A stretch of 64,000 nucleotides of DNA, from NCBI GenBank assembly GCA_018292915.2, contig JACVVK020000210.1:133501-197500 (forward strand), read 5' to 3'. This stretch comes from Batillaria attramentaria (lineage: Eukaryota; Mollusca; Gastropoda; Batillariidae). Under the pieces are notes generated by a model that did no database searches, was not told where the DNA came from, and saw nothing but the letters and a program-made list of their open reading frames with translations. A program made the translations under genes and the position numbers. Positions 18,053-29,828 of this stretch are shown here, in pieces (the first letter of the stretch is position 1; every line of letters begins with the position of its first letter).

Positions 18053-21000
18053 TTCGGTTTAGGGGTTGGAACTAGTCTGTTTCGATTACTAGTATCATAT
18101 GAATGTAATTATAGCTAGTGGCTTTTTATTTGTCTTTTCCAAAAGCGGAGCCTTATTTGACTCATCTCGTGCATGGTTGGGGCCAAATATTTGTGCTGGC
18201 TTTTTCATCGTTGCCCCGTCATATCACCCACATGTGGTGGAAAAGGACATTAAACTCCTAAACACCCACCCCCACCCTTGATCCCTCCACACAAACCGCT
18301 CACATTGTGATCAGCGTTCACTTACACGTAATCCAGTTTCTTGGTTATGGGGACATCCTTCGCAGTGAATATGTTGTAGGTCTCCATGCCAACCACGTGC
18401 TCTCGCACCACTGTCACCTCACAGTGTTCGGCCGACCACAGATCAAGCATGCTCTCTTCGCCGATGTAAGCGTACTGACCAGCCAGCACTTTAGCTCTGT
18501 GCACCTCAGGGTCGAGGCTGAGAACGTCCGGATCAGCGTCAAAGAACGTCATCAGGCCCTGGAAGACTCTTCGCATAACGGTGCTGTTGGAATTCTGAGG
18601 AACACACGCAGAGAATTACATGGAATGACAGTTATTAAAGGCACCGCTTCCAAGATTACTAGGCGTAACAATAGACAAGTTATGTTTTGGAAGATTGACG
18701 CACACTTTACGTACATTCAGAGCACCATAACATGTGAAAGGCTGCAACGGTGTGTCTGTCAAACTGGTAACAGAACCGTCAGAACAATCCATAACTCCTA
18801 ACTGTCCACACACGAATCACCTCCTGAATCAAAATCGTCACACCACAAGACAGCACTAGACAACACTATTATGCAACCGGCCTTGAGGCCAGCAGTCCGC
18901 CCGAGAGACAGCGCAACGTGCTGTCATATTGCGTCACACTCCGGCGAGCGGTCACCGCTAGGCAGACAGCACTCTCTTGTGAATACCGCGGTCACTGCTA
19001 GTTCGGGTATTGGCTACGCAATAGCTAACGGCACACTCAGTCGGGCCTCCTTAGAACTTGCCCCAAGCATTTCCCACTGGCGTGAGGGCGGTAGACAAGA
19101 GACAAGTCCCGTTACAACAAGCATGAAACCAAGTGTGACGTACTCATGGTATGAGCCATACACAAGACTGACCTGAGCAGGCAAAGGGATTATGAGAGAT
19201 TCTGCAATATACCGCGGGCTGTGCGAGGCAAAGGAAGGGATAGGGCCTCGTGGAGAGTGCCCACGCCTTGCGTAATAGTGTTGTGGAGTGGCGTCTAGTG
19301 CTGTTTAGTGGTCTCGTGAGTTTTGGTTGCATGTTGCCGTACTCGGTTGCCTGCTGGCGGGCAAGTGTTCCGCGGCACACTCAGCCTGCGGCGTTGCAAG
19401 GTTTGGGCAGTGATTGGTCAGTTGGCTGTGTACGGGCTGCCTATGGCTAGCTGGCTGCCAGGAAAAATAGAACGGCTTTCTATTCCCGCGCCGGCACCGG
19501 CAAGGGGGATTTGCCAGCTGGCAGCCAGGGTTGCCAGCGTCGCCAGCCCTGCAAGTACCAATCCTGGCAACGTGTAGCAGCGGCCCAAGGTAAGTCTTGT
19601 CATATAGTGTGGGTGGGGAGGGGGGGGGGTGTAGGGCTGTGGACAGTTAGGAGATAACGATTTATGAATCTACGTAGGCTCAAAGACGGCCTCAGTTTAA
19701 ATGAAATTCATAGAGGAAGCCTTCTGGTTGTAACCCACCCTAAATTTGGCAAGAAGCGACGTTCCTCCCGTCATGCCCCAGCGGAAGTCGCCTCTGTCTA
19801 CCATGCCAGCCAGGGAATCGAACGGAAGTGGCACAGGAACCGCCACCAGAAGTGACGTCAGCTTGGAGGTGTAGCACGTGGACAGTACGAGTCCCAGCAA
19901 ACACCAGCCGGCTACGAACGCACGTGATGGTCCGTACACTTTCTGGTACGGTACGGCTGCAGATCAAAAGTGTAGTACAGAAGTGAAGAACAGCTCAGGG
20001 AAGGCTGGCCCTGACACAAGGCAATGACATTTCACTAAACTGACTTCACTAAAACCGGCGAACACTTGCAATTAGTAAGTCGGATCGATCGCAGACTTCA
20101 AAGTGAAATGCAGATCTACGTGCTTTGTCATCTTGTTTATTATAATAGGCATTGATAACCAGTTTAGTTTAGTATAGTACCCTGGGGGAGCCGGGGTGGG
20201 CGAATGGTAGAGCTTTGGACTTCCAGTGCTCGGGTCGTGAGTTTGAATCCCGGCTGGGGCCAAATATTTGTGCTGGCTTTTTCATCGTTGCCCCGTCTTT
20301 GATATCACCCGTATGTGGCGGAAAAGGACGGTAAACTCCCAAACATCCACCCACCCACCCTTAGTATCGTACCCTGACAACAATGGATGTCTGCAGGGCG
20401 ACACAAAGCAAGTTGCCCCACGGTAATGGATTTGACCCGTGATCAGAACTTACCTTCTTTGAGAAGCGCACCAAATAAAAACGCCACAATGTTGACCACA
20501 GAGACAGAGTGAGGACGACCAGTTGTCCGTCGCTGTATGTTCAGGAGGACGAGGTACGCGCCGAAGCAACACAGGAAACAGCCGAATATGCACGCGTATA
20601 CCTGAATGTAGCATGAGACAGTGAGAGCCCCTCCCCCGACTTAGGCGAGACGGCGCAGTAACACAGTCGAAAATAATCTTTGTTCGCCTGGGTGTGGTTC
20701 GTGGCGGTTGATATTACGACATTAAGGGGAAGAAAAAAAAAAAAAAACTTGAAAACAAACAGTCCAGTACTCATGTAGCCTATATTTGCAATTCGAGTCG
20801 CATCAGTTCAGTTGTTTGCAATAAGAATTTTACCTTTAGTATCTGTTGCTCGATCATTTTTATCATAAAGTAATTTGAGCTGAAGTGGCATCATTTTTAT
20901 TTGTGTGAAATGTTGCTTCTTGATAACGGAAATCATAATTTAGGAATTTTATTCAATTTACCTGCCACTGAAAAGGCCACAAGAAAGCCGTCCACAGGTA

Positions 21001-23169
21001 CTGGTCAGGGGACACTACTCTCACGGCAACACTAGAGTAGCGGAAGTCATACGGCATCGTCCAATCAGCGACAGCGTGCCGCTCAACTGTCGGAGTAAGT
21101 GGCGCCACCACGATATCCACCTCCTGAAGCGACCAATCGACCAAAAAGACGTGTAAGATACTGCCACGAATGTATCTACTTTGCTCATATGCCACAGAAA
21201 AGTCTTTGACAACATCGATGTTAAACAACTGACAACAACAACAATAACAGCAACAACAACTGTAACAACCATAACAAACCGAAAACCGAGTAACACTCGC
21301 ACAGTCAACAGGTTGTTTCTTACAGTGCCGATTTCAGTAAAATTAATAGATATTCATTCATTACTACCCCACACCATCCGCAAGAGAGTCCAATGTTTTG
21401 AGTTCGTCACCTTTCTCTCTATGAGCCCTACAAGGCCTGTCCAGCTGCCGTTGCGATAGTCGCCCCATTCACCGTCAGGGGGCAGCACCAACTCGTAGCT
21501 GAAGAAAAAAAAACAAACAAAAAACCAGCAGCTCTTGTTTACGCAATTCTTTCGCATGTTTTATCTTATTATTACAGTACTTTTTGTGCATTCAGTTTAA
21601 GACCAAACCTTAAGCTTGCTGAATTTTCAAAGTGAAAACATTTCTTTTCATATAATAACAGATACTTCTGGTTCCGTCTAGTGGAATGTGCAATACATGG
21701 ATACAGATCTGCAAGAATGTCTTCGCAATTTCCTACGCAACTGGAATGACTACTGGCTGCTTACGTGAAATTCAAGGACTGAGCCAGAATGTCCAACAAG
21801 TCCATGGAGTAGCCTCTGTAAACCGACGTATTATTCTCAATACTCTGCAAGATGTACCGGTTCCACTGAAACAAAAGTGTAAACCGACGTATTATTCTCA
21901 ATACTCTGCAAGATGTACCGGTTCCACTGAAACAAAAGTGTAAACCGACGTATTATTCTCAATACTCTGCAAGATGTACCGGTTCCACTGAAACAAAAGT
22001 GTAAACCGACGTATTATTCTCAATACTCTGCAAGATGTACCGGTTCCACTGAAACAAAAGTGTAAACCGACGTATTATTCTCAATACTCTGCAAGATGTA
22101 CCGGTTCCACTGAAACAAAAGTGTAAACCGACGTATTATTCTCAATACTCTGCAAGATGTACCGGTTCCACTGAAACAAAAGTGTAAACCGACGTATTAT
22201 TCTCAATACTCTGCAAGATGTACCGGTTCCACTGAAACAAAAGTGTAAACCGACGTATTATTCTCAATACTCTGCAAGATGTACCGGTTCCACTGAAACA
22301 AAAGTGTAAACCGACGTATTATTCTCAATACTCTGCAAGATGTACCGGTTCCACTGAAACAAAAGTGTAAACCGACGTATTATTCTCAATACTCTGCAAG
22401 ATGTACCGGTTCCACTGAAAAAAAAATGTAAAAAGGTCACAGTGATTCATTTCAGCATTGCAAGTGACAGTTATTTTGTAAAACAGAATGGTGGCGAACC
22501 TCTTGGTTTAAACGGATGTATTTCGTTGCATTGGAGAAAGTAGAGAAAAACAGTTTGAGCATGAAGAAGACGTACTTATGACATGCTCAATTGAGAGCAT
22601 GCGAACCTGTTGCTGTCCGCATTATTGTTGCTGTGTTATTGTAGATGCTGCTGCTGCTGCTGCTGCTGTCATTGTTTGGTGATTTCAAACTGAACTCTAG
22701 ACCAATCTTACCACAACACTACCGATCCCACCTACAACCACAAAAAACCCCAGCAGAAATCCCCCCCCCCCATCTCCTCCCCAGCGCTTCCCCGTAAAAT
22801 AAAACCAAACAACAACAACAACAACAACAAAATCCCAACAAACTGGCCAACCAACCAGCGAACCAGCCAACCAACCAACCAAAACAATAGACAACTGACC
22901 ATGTTAATGCCGACACGCAGAGTGATCCCGTTCAGTCCAAACTTCACATTTGGATACAGCATGGCCTCCGTTGCGTTTTGCCTGGATGTGCCACTCGTAA
23001 CTTCTTGCAGAACACGACCCTCCGGTGACCACACTAGCGTCTTCAACGCCACAGTTCGAGTCTATGTGCATGAAAAAGACGATGATTAATTGTTACTATT
23101 TGTCAGCAAGTGTTTTGAGAGTCAGAGCAAATCTTACCGTCCGTTTTTGTGTGTAAACATGAATGGCTG

Positions 23170-23248
<79 letters not shown>

Positions 23249-26080
23249 CACTCGAAGCACCTTGCTGTAGAGAAGAGCCAGGAAACAAGAAAGACACAAC
23301 GAGTATTTGATATGATCGTTTACACCTCTCTCTCTCTCTCTCTCTCTGATTTGACAGGATGGTTCGGTCAAATTTGACAAGGGGATTTGGTCTAGTGGTT
23401 AAGGTATCCGACTTCGAATCCTAGGCCGCCCGGTTCGAATCCATGGTGGGAGGGAATTTGGATGGATTCTCTCATTCAAAATTGAGCCAAAATCACGTGC
23501 AGACTTGTTTACGGTGCCTGTCTCGCCCTCGTGTACACACGCAAGCACAACTGAATATCCAGTGTGCACGCTACAAATCCCATGTCCCTTTTTCAAAGAA
23601 GAGTAGGCTGTGGCCGGTGGCGTGGAAAACAGAAATACTGTCGCACGCGGGGTGAAGGTTTGCACATAAAGTAGCACTTAGCGACAGCAGGCTTTCATTG
23701 CTTCGTCCTCAGACCCTGCCGGATGGGTGGGTGGGTGTTTGAGAGTTTAACACCCTTTTCCACCACTTATGGGTGATATCAAAGACGGGGCAACGAGAAA
23801 AAGGCCAGAACAAAGTTTCGGCCCCAGCCGGGATTCGAACTCGACGCAAGCAGTGAAAGTCCAACGCTCTACCAATCGACTATCCCGGCTCCCCCCCTCA
23901 GGCCCTGCGAAAGAACTGAGTCGACACTAAGTAAAAGAGAGCTGCAGATTAAAGTACATGTACTATTAGAGATGACATGATGCCCGGGTACCACACCGCC
24001 TAAACCACACGACAGTGACCTTTTTAGCCTCACTAGGTGAGTGATAATGGCCATCCAGGTTTCTACCGGTGAGAAGCACTGATTGATCCGATGCTTGTCA
24101 GTGTTTGTCTCTCGTGCCAGCGGGACAGCGTAACCGCTCGGGGTCTCCCAAACAAGGCCGAGATTCAACCAAGCACACAGGAATTCATTTTCACGAGTTC
24201 ACGAGAATCCATCTTGATCTCGACTGATCAAACGCGGCTGCTATTCCAAGGTTACTAGGCTTCAGTGCAGACAACTCTTTTTTTTTTTCTTCTTTTTTTC
24301 CCCCCTTTCTTTCTTCCTTTTTTAAAATTTTGTTCCCTAACAGTTGACCTTGTGAGTGCCAGTGTGTGCTTGAAACAGTCTTTGCCCCAACCATGGTCGT
24401 CGCGACATTAATTTTTTTTTTGTCGTAAGCTACATGGCGGACTGACTGTTGCTTGATAGCGTGTTGCTGAGAGGCCGGGTCAATTCCTTGGCCAAAGAAA
24501 GAGTAGTCTATTCTGAATGAGAATTTGTTGAATGGGGTTATTTCCCTTACACCGTATCGGCAGAGCACGATCGATACAGACAACACCGCGGTTTATCACC
24601 AGGGTAAGGGTTAATAATAGAGCTCTGAATGCTATACAGTGACGTCTGCTGGCTGCGCGAACTTGAAATGAAACGGCCAGAAGCACTGCTAGTCAACGAG
24701 TGACAGCAACACTACAGCAGACGCCTCTCCTTTTGTTTTGCCTTCAGCCATCTGTTGGCTCAGTTGCGCTTGTAAGTGCGCATGTGTGCTTGAAATATGA
24801 GAGGCACAGGTGACGCGAGTGGATTTAGCTGAAGTGGTTTCCTGGCGTAAACAGAAAGTAGACTAGCATTACTCCAGTGAGGCCTGAGGGGAAAGGAGAC
24901 ATTCATTAAAAAAAAAAAAAAAAAACCTCCTGTCAGGTACTTGCCCTTGAATGGTCTGTGCATGGTAATTTTTGTTTCTAGATTGGGCCATTTTAGGGGT
25001 GACTATGATGCCTGAGGCTTATCGGGAATATACAGGCGTTTTGAGGCCTCGTGCTTTTGTATTCTTTGACTAACCGACCTCGATATCCTGGACGACGAAA
25101 GCAAGGTTGTTGACAGGAAATGACGTCAGATCAGCTTTATCAAGCACTTGTCTGTTGATCTCCATCAACCAATGAGCGTCCAGAACAGGTTTCGACAACC
25201 TCCCGACTCTCTCAGCCAGCAGCGCCGTCTGGTGAGAAACGCAAGATGATAGTGTATGCACTCTCAGAAGAAAAATCGTAGTTGACGTAGACTACAAAAT
25301 GTTGTTTCCTCAAACAGGACAGGTGGCAGCCCCAAACTTCGAACGTGTCCGAGGTACAATAACGGTAACAAAAATCTAATCGTTTAATGCCTGTGATTTC
25401 ACGAGTGATTTGTTTTTAGTCTTACTGATATTATGCAGCCAAACTGCACTTTTCTGTTATATTGCGTGTATCTATTTGTGTATATATTTATTGTTTTTTT
25501 CTTCTGCTGCATGGATTCTTATTGAAATGGACTTTGTGGGTGGGTGGGGGAGAGAGAGAGAGAGAGAGCCGGAGAGAGATGTTTTAAGCGGACATTGTAA
25601 TTTCCCATGTCTGGAACTGAAATAAGGTATTTTGTATCTTCCTCATACCAGAAGCTTCTTCCCCACCAAAACTGGTCACGGTCCATTCATTTGTTCTTTG
25701 ACTCGGGAGATGTAGTTTGTGCAAGCTTTTAGCAAGTAGTTATTGCAGCAGCGAAAAGTACCACTCAAAGGGAGCAAATAGGTTAGTGGACGCTGAAAGG
25801 GAGAGAACTGTGCCTTTATGGAAGGAGTGATCACTAGATGTAGGGGTTCCCAGCACAGAAAAATGATAGGAAAGGAAGAGGGGGGGCGAGGGGGGGGGGG
25901 GGGTAGAAGACTTTTTTTTATCATTTCTTTTCCGCAGCGCCCACTTCCCTGTTCGTTCTTTTTGGAGTAGAGATAGAAGAACGCACTTGCAGTTCAACCC
26001 CCCCCCCCCCTTTGGAAACAAGCGACAACCCCCCCCCCAGCCCCCAACACACACACACCTCCCCCCTCCCCCCAACCTCT

Positions 26081-26171
<91 letters not shown>

Positions 26172-26188
26172 GCAGGCAGGCAGGCAGG

Positions 26189-26272
<84 letters not shown>

Positions 26273-26696
26273 AGAAAAAAGCAAACAAACACACAACGAC
26301 AACAGTAACAACGCTTGCATATGCGATAACCACAGTCCTACCTGTTGTAACACCTGTCTTTGGAGAGAGCCACTTCCAACGACCAGAAGGTTATTAGCAT
26401 CAGCAGCTGAATTCAGAACTTCAGAAATGCAGCAGCAGTCACCAAGGCTATGCGAACTCTCTGTCGTAGGGCAGCCGACGAGGTGAGTCTGTATTTTCCT
26501 CCAATCGCCATGCAGGCGTGAAAGAACTGCGTCCAGAGTGCTAGCTGGAATGAGAGAGAGAGAGAGAGAGAGAGAGAATCAAGAATCAAGAAAACTTTAT
26601 GTTTCAACGGTAGAGGTAATTAACGTAAAACAGCCAATTTTCATACCTGCCGTTGCTAATTCTAGTAGTATCTGTTCTAGTAATGTCTGTCTAAAT

Positions 26697-26779
<83 letters not shown>

Positions 26780-26799
26780 TCCCAGCAACTGGAAAATAC

Positions 26800-26853
<54 letters not shown>

Positions 26854-27480
26854 AATCCAAGTGAACATAAAAACCCCAAACATTTCATCAGAACAAACGT
26901 GAACAAAGTCCTGAATCTTGGGAGAAACAAAATCTCGTGATAAATCACGAGAACTTACGTTCATCAGAGACGAGGGTGAAATCCATCCATTTTAGCTTTT
27001 GAACTAGGTCAGCAATGAGATCTGCAACATAAATTCTGTTGGAACCATGTTGGTTTTTTTGTTTTTTTTCCCTCGTGTTTTTTTTTTTCCACCTGTTATT
27101 TGCATTTTGAAGCTCTATGTTCAAACTCTCACCAAAGCCAATCGACGTTTTCGTTTCAATTCAAATCAAACTTCAAAAATACTGTATTGTCCATGAAATA
27201 ACAGGTTTAAAATGGAAATTCGCATTTGGACTTACAGCGCGAAACAAAATAAGAATGAATATTTTACACCGGACAAGATCAGATATCCTACCCCCCCTCC
27301 CCCCCCCCCCCCCAAAAAAAAAAAAAAAAAATCCTTACCTGTGACATTACTGCTGAGACGATGTGTTATTTTCTCTGAATGAATTCCACACGATTTCGAG
27401 GGTCTGTACTCAGCAGTCGCTGGTGAAGCACATCTGGCAGTCAGTACGAATAAACATACGAAAGTCACATACATATTCAT
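17617..27480 (-). CDS. Ionotropic glutamate receptor / IR-like channel subunit, complete, 12 exons
   Basis: Ligand-gated cation channel subunit of the plasma membrane. Exons in transcript order: 27480-27339, 27021-26959, 26544-26342, 25228-25079, 23061-22900, 21865-21765, 21498-21411, 21123-20962, 20601-20454, 19956-19739, 18594-18326, 17911-17617. The joined frame is 666 residues. Residues 1-22 form a signal peptide (MNMYVTFVCLFVLTARC). A reduced amino-terminal domain spans ~45-190. S1 (~190-345) has GYSMDLLDILAQSLNFTYEL and PLTPTVER, whose Arg318 matches the agonist-binding Arg. M1 is ~358-377, the pore loop ~394-406 (FLFGALLKE), and M3 ~418-446 (CYTSKLTSLLV in place of SYTANLAAFLT). S2 (~447-605) has GGTS at 470-473, Glu526, and a Cys537/Cys593 pair at the usual disulfide positions. 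M4 is ~611-628. The gate motif resembles protostome IRs more than AMPA/kainate receptors. The exon 4 donor (GTCGGT) is weak and that junction is less certain. Confidence 0.9.
17965..18050 (+). repeat. (TC)n then (AC)n microsatellite
   Basis: Directly upstream of the last receptor exon on the gene strand. Confidence 0.95.
18176..18278 (+). mobile_element. tRNA-derived SINE, main family, 5'-truncated (copy 2)
   Basis: The tRNA head is missing. The body and tail are intact (GGGGCCAAATATTTGTGCTG onward). It lies in the last receptor intron, antisense to the gene. Confidence 0.85.
20184..20360 (+). mobile_element. tRNA-derived SINE, main family, full length (copy 3)
   Basis: Full head (ggagccggggtgggcgaatg), B box gagtttgaatcc, body and (CCAC)n tail. 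Receptor intron, antisense. Confidence 0.9.
21818..22427 (-). repeat. Ten 61-bp tandem copies containing a 3' splice site plus exon start
   Basis: Copies begin at 21818, 21879, 21940, 22001, 22062, 22123, 22184, 22245, 22306 and 22367, with internal copies identical by eye. On the gene strand each unit is acttttgtttcag (acceptor) followed by 48 nt encoding WNRYILQSIENNTSVY, the start of receptor exon 6. The upstream-most copy has a longer T-run before its CAG. Only the copy at 21818-21878 runs on into the rest of the exon (RGYSMDLLD). Confidence 0.97.
23077..23340 (+). repeat. Paralogous segment carrying the empty site of the 28910 transposon
   Basis: Receptor intron sequence, including a (GT)n tract, with an inverted copy split across 28845-28909 and 30887-31068. 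At ~23281-23300 it reads agccaggaaacaagaaag, with one CTG/CAG where the paralogue carries the inserted element. Confidence 0.75.
23379..23600 (+). mobile_element. tRNA-headed SINE (head type 3), same body as 2461
   Basis: In a receptor intron. The head ggtctagtggttaaggtatc and the B box ggttcgaatcc are tRNA-like. The body CTTGTTTACGGTGCCTGTCT matches the SINE at 2461 apart from one base, although the heads differ. Confidence 0.65.
23724..23897 (-). mobile_element. tRNA-derived SINE, main family (copy 4)
   Basis: Full-length but diverged copy on the minus strand in a receptor intron; B box gattcgaactcg, read from the plus strand. Confidence 0.85.
26080..26272 (+). repeat. Long (CA)n with a central (GCAG)n block
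   Basis: About 190 bp; two CA tracts separated by CGCAGGCAGGCAGGCAGGCA. Receptor intron. Confidence 0.95.
26551..26577 (+). repeat. (GA)n forming the acceptor pyrimidine tract of receptor exon 3
   Basis: On the gene strand this is (CT)n ending in CATTCCAG at the exon 3 border (26544). Confidence 0.9.
26698..26848 (+). repeat. (AC)n followed by (AG)n
   Basis: AC 26698-26775, AG 26804-26848. Receptor intron. Confidence 0.95.
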
Positions 27481-27629
27481 TAGCTGTATGGTTGTAACTG
27501 TTAAGCCTGCTCTGTTAAGCCTGCTCTTAACTGGGCACAGCGCGCTAAACACACATGTGCACATCACAGTCGTTGCGCTCGGTGTGTCTACTAACTACAA
27601 AACTGAACACAACTGTGCTCGGGGACAAA

Positions 27630-27700
27630 CCGATTGAAGATGCACTGTCCGCCATGTTTGCGCGCCGAGTGACGTAGTACAGCCAATCAGAATCTGTTGT
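27630..27700. promoter_or_regulatory. Candidate promoter elements of the receptor gene
   Basis: About 150-220 bp upstream of the receptor start codon lie a half-CRE (GTGACGTAG, near 27669) and a CCAAT motif (agccaatcag, 27681-27690). Suggestive only; no TATA box was recognised. Confidence 0.25.
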
Positions 27701-28840
27701 GGAAACCACAGTCACGGTTGTGGCTATTTGAAATCCAGGTTGCTGTGATGACGCCACAGCAGCGGAAACCACTAAAATCACAACTGTGTCACAACTGTGG
27801 ACAGCAATGTGGCGCCGCCCCGCAGTGCCCAGTTAAGAGCCGGCTTTATCCGTTACACAGCACATGACGTTCTTGTCAGTCTTTCTGAAGTCCGTTTCAC
27901 ATATAACTGTATTTTTCACCCAGTTGTCAGTGAAAACCAACCAAGAAACAGGCCACAGAACTACACGGTTGTATACGAGAATGTCGTCTGCTCATTTGAG
28001 GTCGCCTGTTTCAACTGAAGAGCCATTTGGAGACAAGCATCAGTATGAAACAAACGACAATGTCCTCTGATGTCAGAAGTCTGTATACTGCGGCACGGAT
28101 GGTTTCCTTCCATTGGCCAGGAACTGAAGAATGACGCATTCTGATTGGACGCCCTTCTAAGGAGACGTGAACATCAGCGGCTTCCGCTCACAGTGGATCA
28201 CGTGATCAAAGCAGCCGCTCCGGCATAATAATGGACTGCATTTTTGTTTTTAAAAAAAATAAACACAGCTTCTCTTAATTCTCTCTCGGCGACAACTACT
28301 GACATTTCCTCTCATGCTTCAGAGCCCGGCCTAAATTTGAAAGAGTGCGTACTAAATTTGAACTGTTAGGTAACAAGCCACGTCCACGTTTAAGACACGC
28401 TTACAGTAGTCTGGCCATGACTTGCAATTCTATTTAAATACCTGATGGAAGCTTTGTAGGAACCCAATTAGTGTTGCCCTGATTGCATCCAGCCGCTTCC
28501 AGTGTCTGCAATGTGTACACCGCGCACACCTCCAGCCTGTAGTGGACTGTCCTTCTCCCCACCACAGTAAACATTATAGCCTAACTATGGAAGGTTGTTG
28601 TCCGATCAATGTCAGAAGAAGGGAGGGTTAAGAAACGCATTTAGAATTTTCTTTCGAAAAAAAAGTGGGTACAGAGTCAATATTAAAAATAAAAGGAGCT
28701 TCCGTGAGATTGCATGTGAAAATGCTTCCTAGATAAAAGTTTTTAAAAGAAATTATTATCAGACAATATTTGAAGAGATTTTTTGCTCCATATTTTGCAG
28801 TGTAATGATGCTTTCTTCGGCTGTCGGAGGAGGAGGAGGA
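27700..28840. other. Upstream of the receptor gene, no gene recognised
   Basis: Contains several ATTGG/CCAAT motifs (28110-28150) and a (GGA)n/(GA)n tract near 28830. No supported exon. Confidence 0.4.
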
Positions 28841-29110
28841 GGAGGAGGAGAGAGAGAGAGAGAGAGAGGATCATATCAAAAATACACGGTGTACCTTTCT
28901 TGTTTGCTGGGGCCGGGGTCATGACGCGTGAGTAAAAAGTGTTCGTAGCAGTGTTCGTATCAATGTTCGTAGGGCAAAACTGAACGTAGCAAAGAACACT
29001 ACTTACGAACACATTTTCGCGGGTCACGACGTGCACGTTGGCTGTTTCTTAGCTACGTACGGAAACTCGCCCTTTCCTATTTCAGACGTGCGGATTTTCC
29101 CCAAAACAAA

Positions 29111-29412
29111 ATGGCGGCAAGCTTGAATCTCATTGACAAAAAACAGCGTAAAAAACGCGATGTCAATTTTTCTGACGCAGAATTGCGCGTCTTATTTGAT
29201 GCAGTACAGGAACATCATAATGTATTGTTTGGAACTCTGAACGGGACTGCTGTCACTGCAAAAAACAAACAAACAAAAAAAAAAACCTCAAGATTTGGGA
29301 GCTTATCACATCAAGTGTGAATGCACGGGGCTCAGGAACACGGACGGTGAAACAAGTCAAGAAAAAAATGGTTTGACTTGAAGTCGCAAGCACTGAAAAT
29401 GAAAAGCACAGA
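29111..29412 (+). pseudogene. Myb/SANT-like (NAIF1-type) domain, frameshifted
   Basis: Opens MAASLNLIDKKQRKKRDVNF and continues as SDAELRVLFDAVQEHHNVLF. After an A-rich stretch (~29263-29287) the frame shifts to KIWELITSSVNARGSGTRTV, then shifts again at an A-run (~29361-29370) into KKWFDLKSQALKMKS. The pattern matches the Myb_DNA-bind_5 / NAIF1 N-terminal domain, the DNA-binding partner of Harbinger transposases. The two frameshifts make it non-functional. Confidence 0.7.
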
Positions 29413-29711
29413 TGAATGATATCAGCACGACGGAAGCGAAATCGGGAAAACAGTTCAACAGCATCATACATATCAAACGGGTTGCTTCGATCTCTAAAGA
29501 TCCGTTGTCTTCTGAAGTTGCGTCTTATAAGAAAACGAAACATTACTCGATTTGCCATCGTGTTATACTTCCAGCGTTAACGAAGCCGTTGCTACGATCA
29601 AAGATCTTGGAAACATAAAGATAGTTCACTTACCTCCCTTTGAGGGACAACGCGTAAGAGTTGTCTGCGCGCATTAGCGCGCATCCCGCAGATCTACGCA
29701 GTAATGGCAGT

Positions 29712-29828
29712 ATGGCAGAAAGCCAGAAACCACGCAAAAATTCGGGCTTGCAATGGTGTGTAGCGCCGAATTGCTGTCAGAAGCGAACACCAGGAACGGG
29801 AAAACCTTTCTTTAGATTTCCCCCTTGA
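29712..29828 (+). pseudogene. THAP zinc-finger start, truncated by a stop
   Basis: 38 codons, including CVAPNCCQKRTPGTGKPFFR then FPP and a stop. The C-x4-C spacing and the FFRFP segment match the start of a THAP domain; the downstream AVPTF-type half is not seen. N-terminal THAP domains occur on some DDE_Tnp_4 (Harbinger) transposases. Confidence 0.6.

Noticed and set aside
21818..22427. CRISPR-like array of identical repeats
   Set aside because: Units are head-to-tail without unique spacers, in a eukaryotic intron/exon boundary.
25676..25924. Minus-strand open frame with a receptor-like Cys-rich stretch (CCNNYLLKACTNYISRVKEQ)
   Set aside because: Receptor exon 3 joins the exon at 25228-25079 directly in phase with continuous domain similarity; this frame ends in a stop without a good donor.
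26080..26353. Long open frames through CA/GT tracts here and at many other sites
   Set aside because: Dinucleotide repeats have no stop codons in most frames; these are artefacts.
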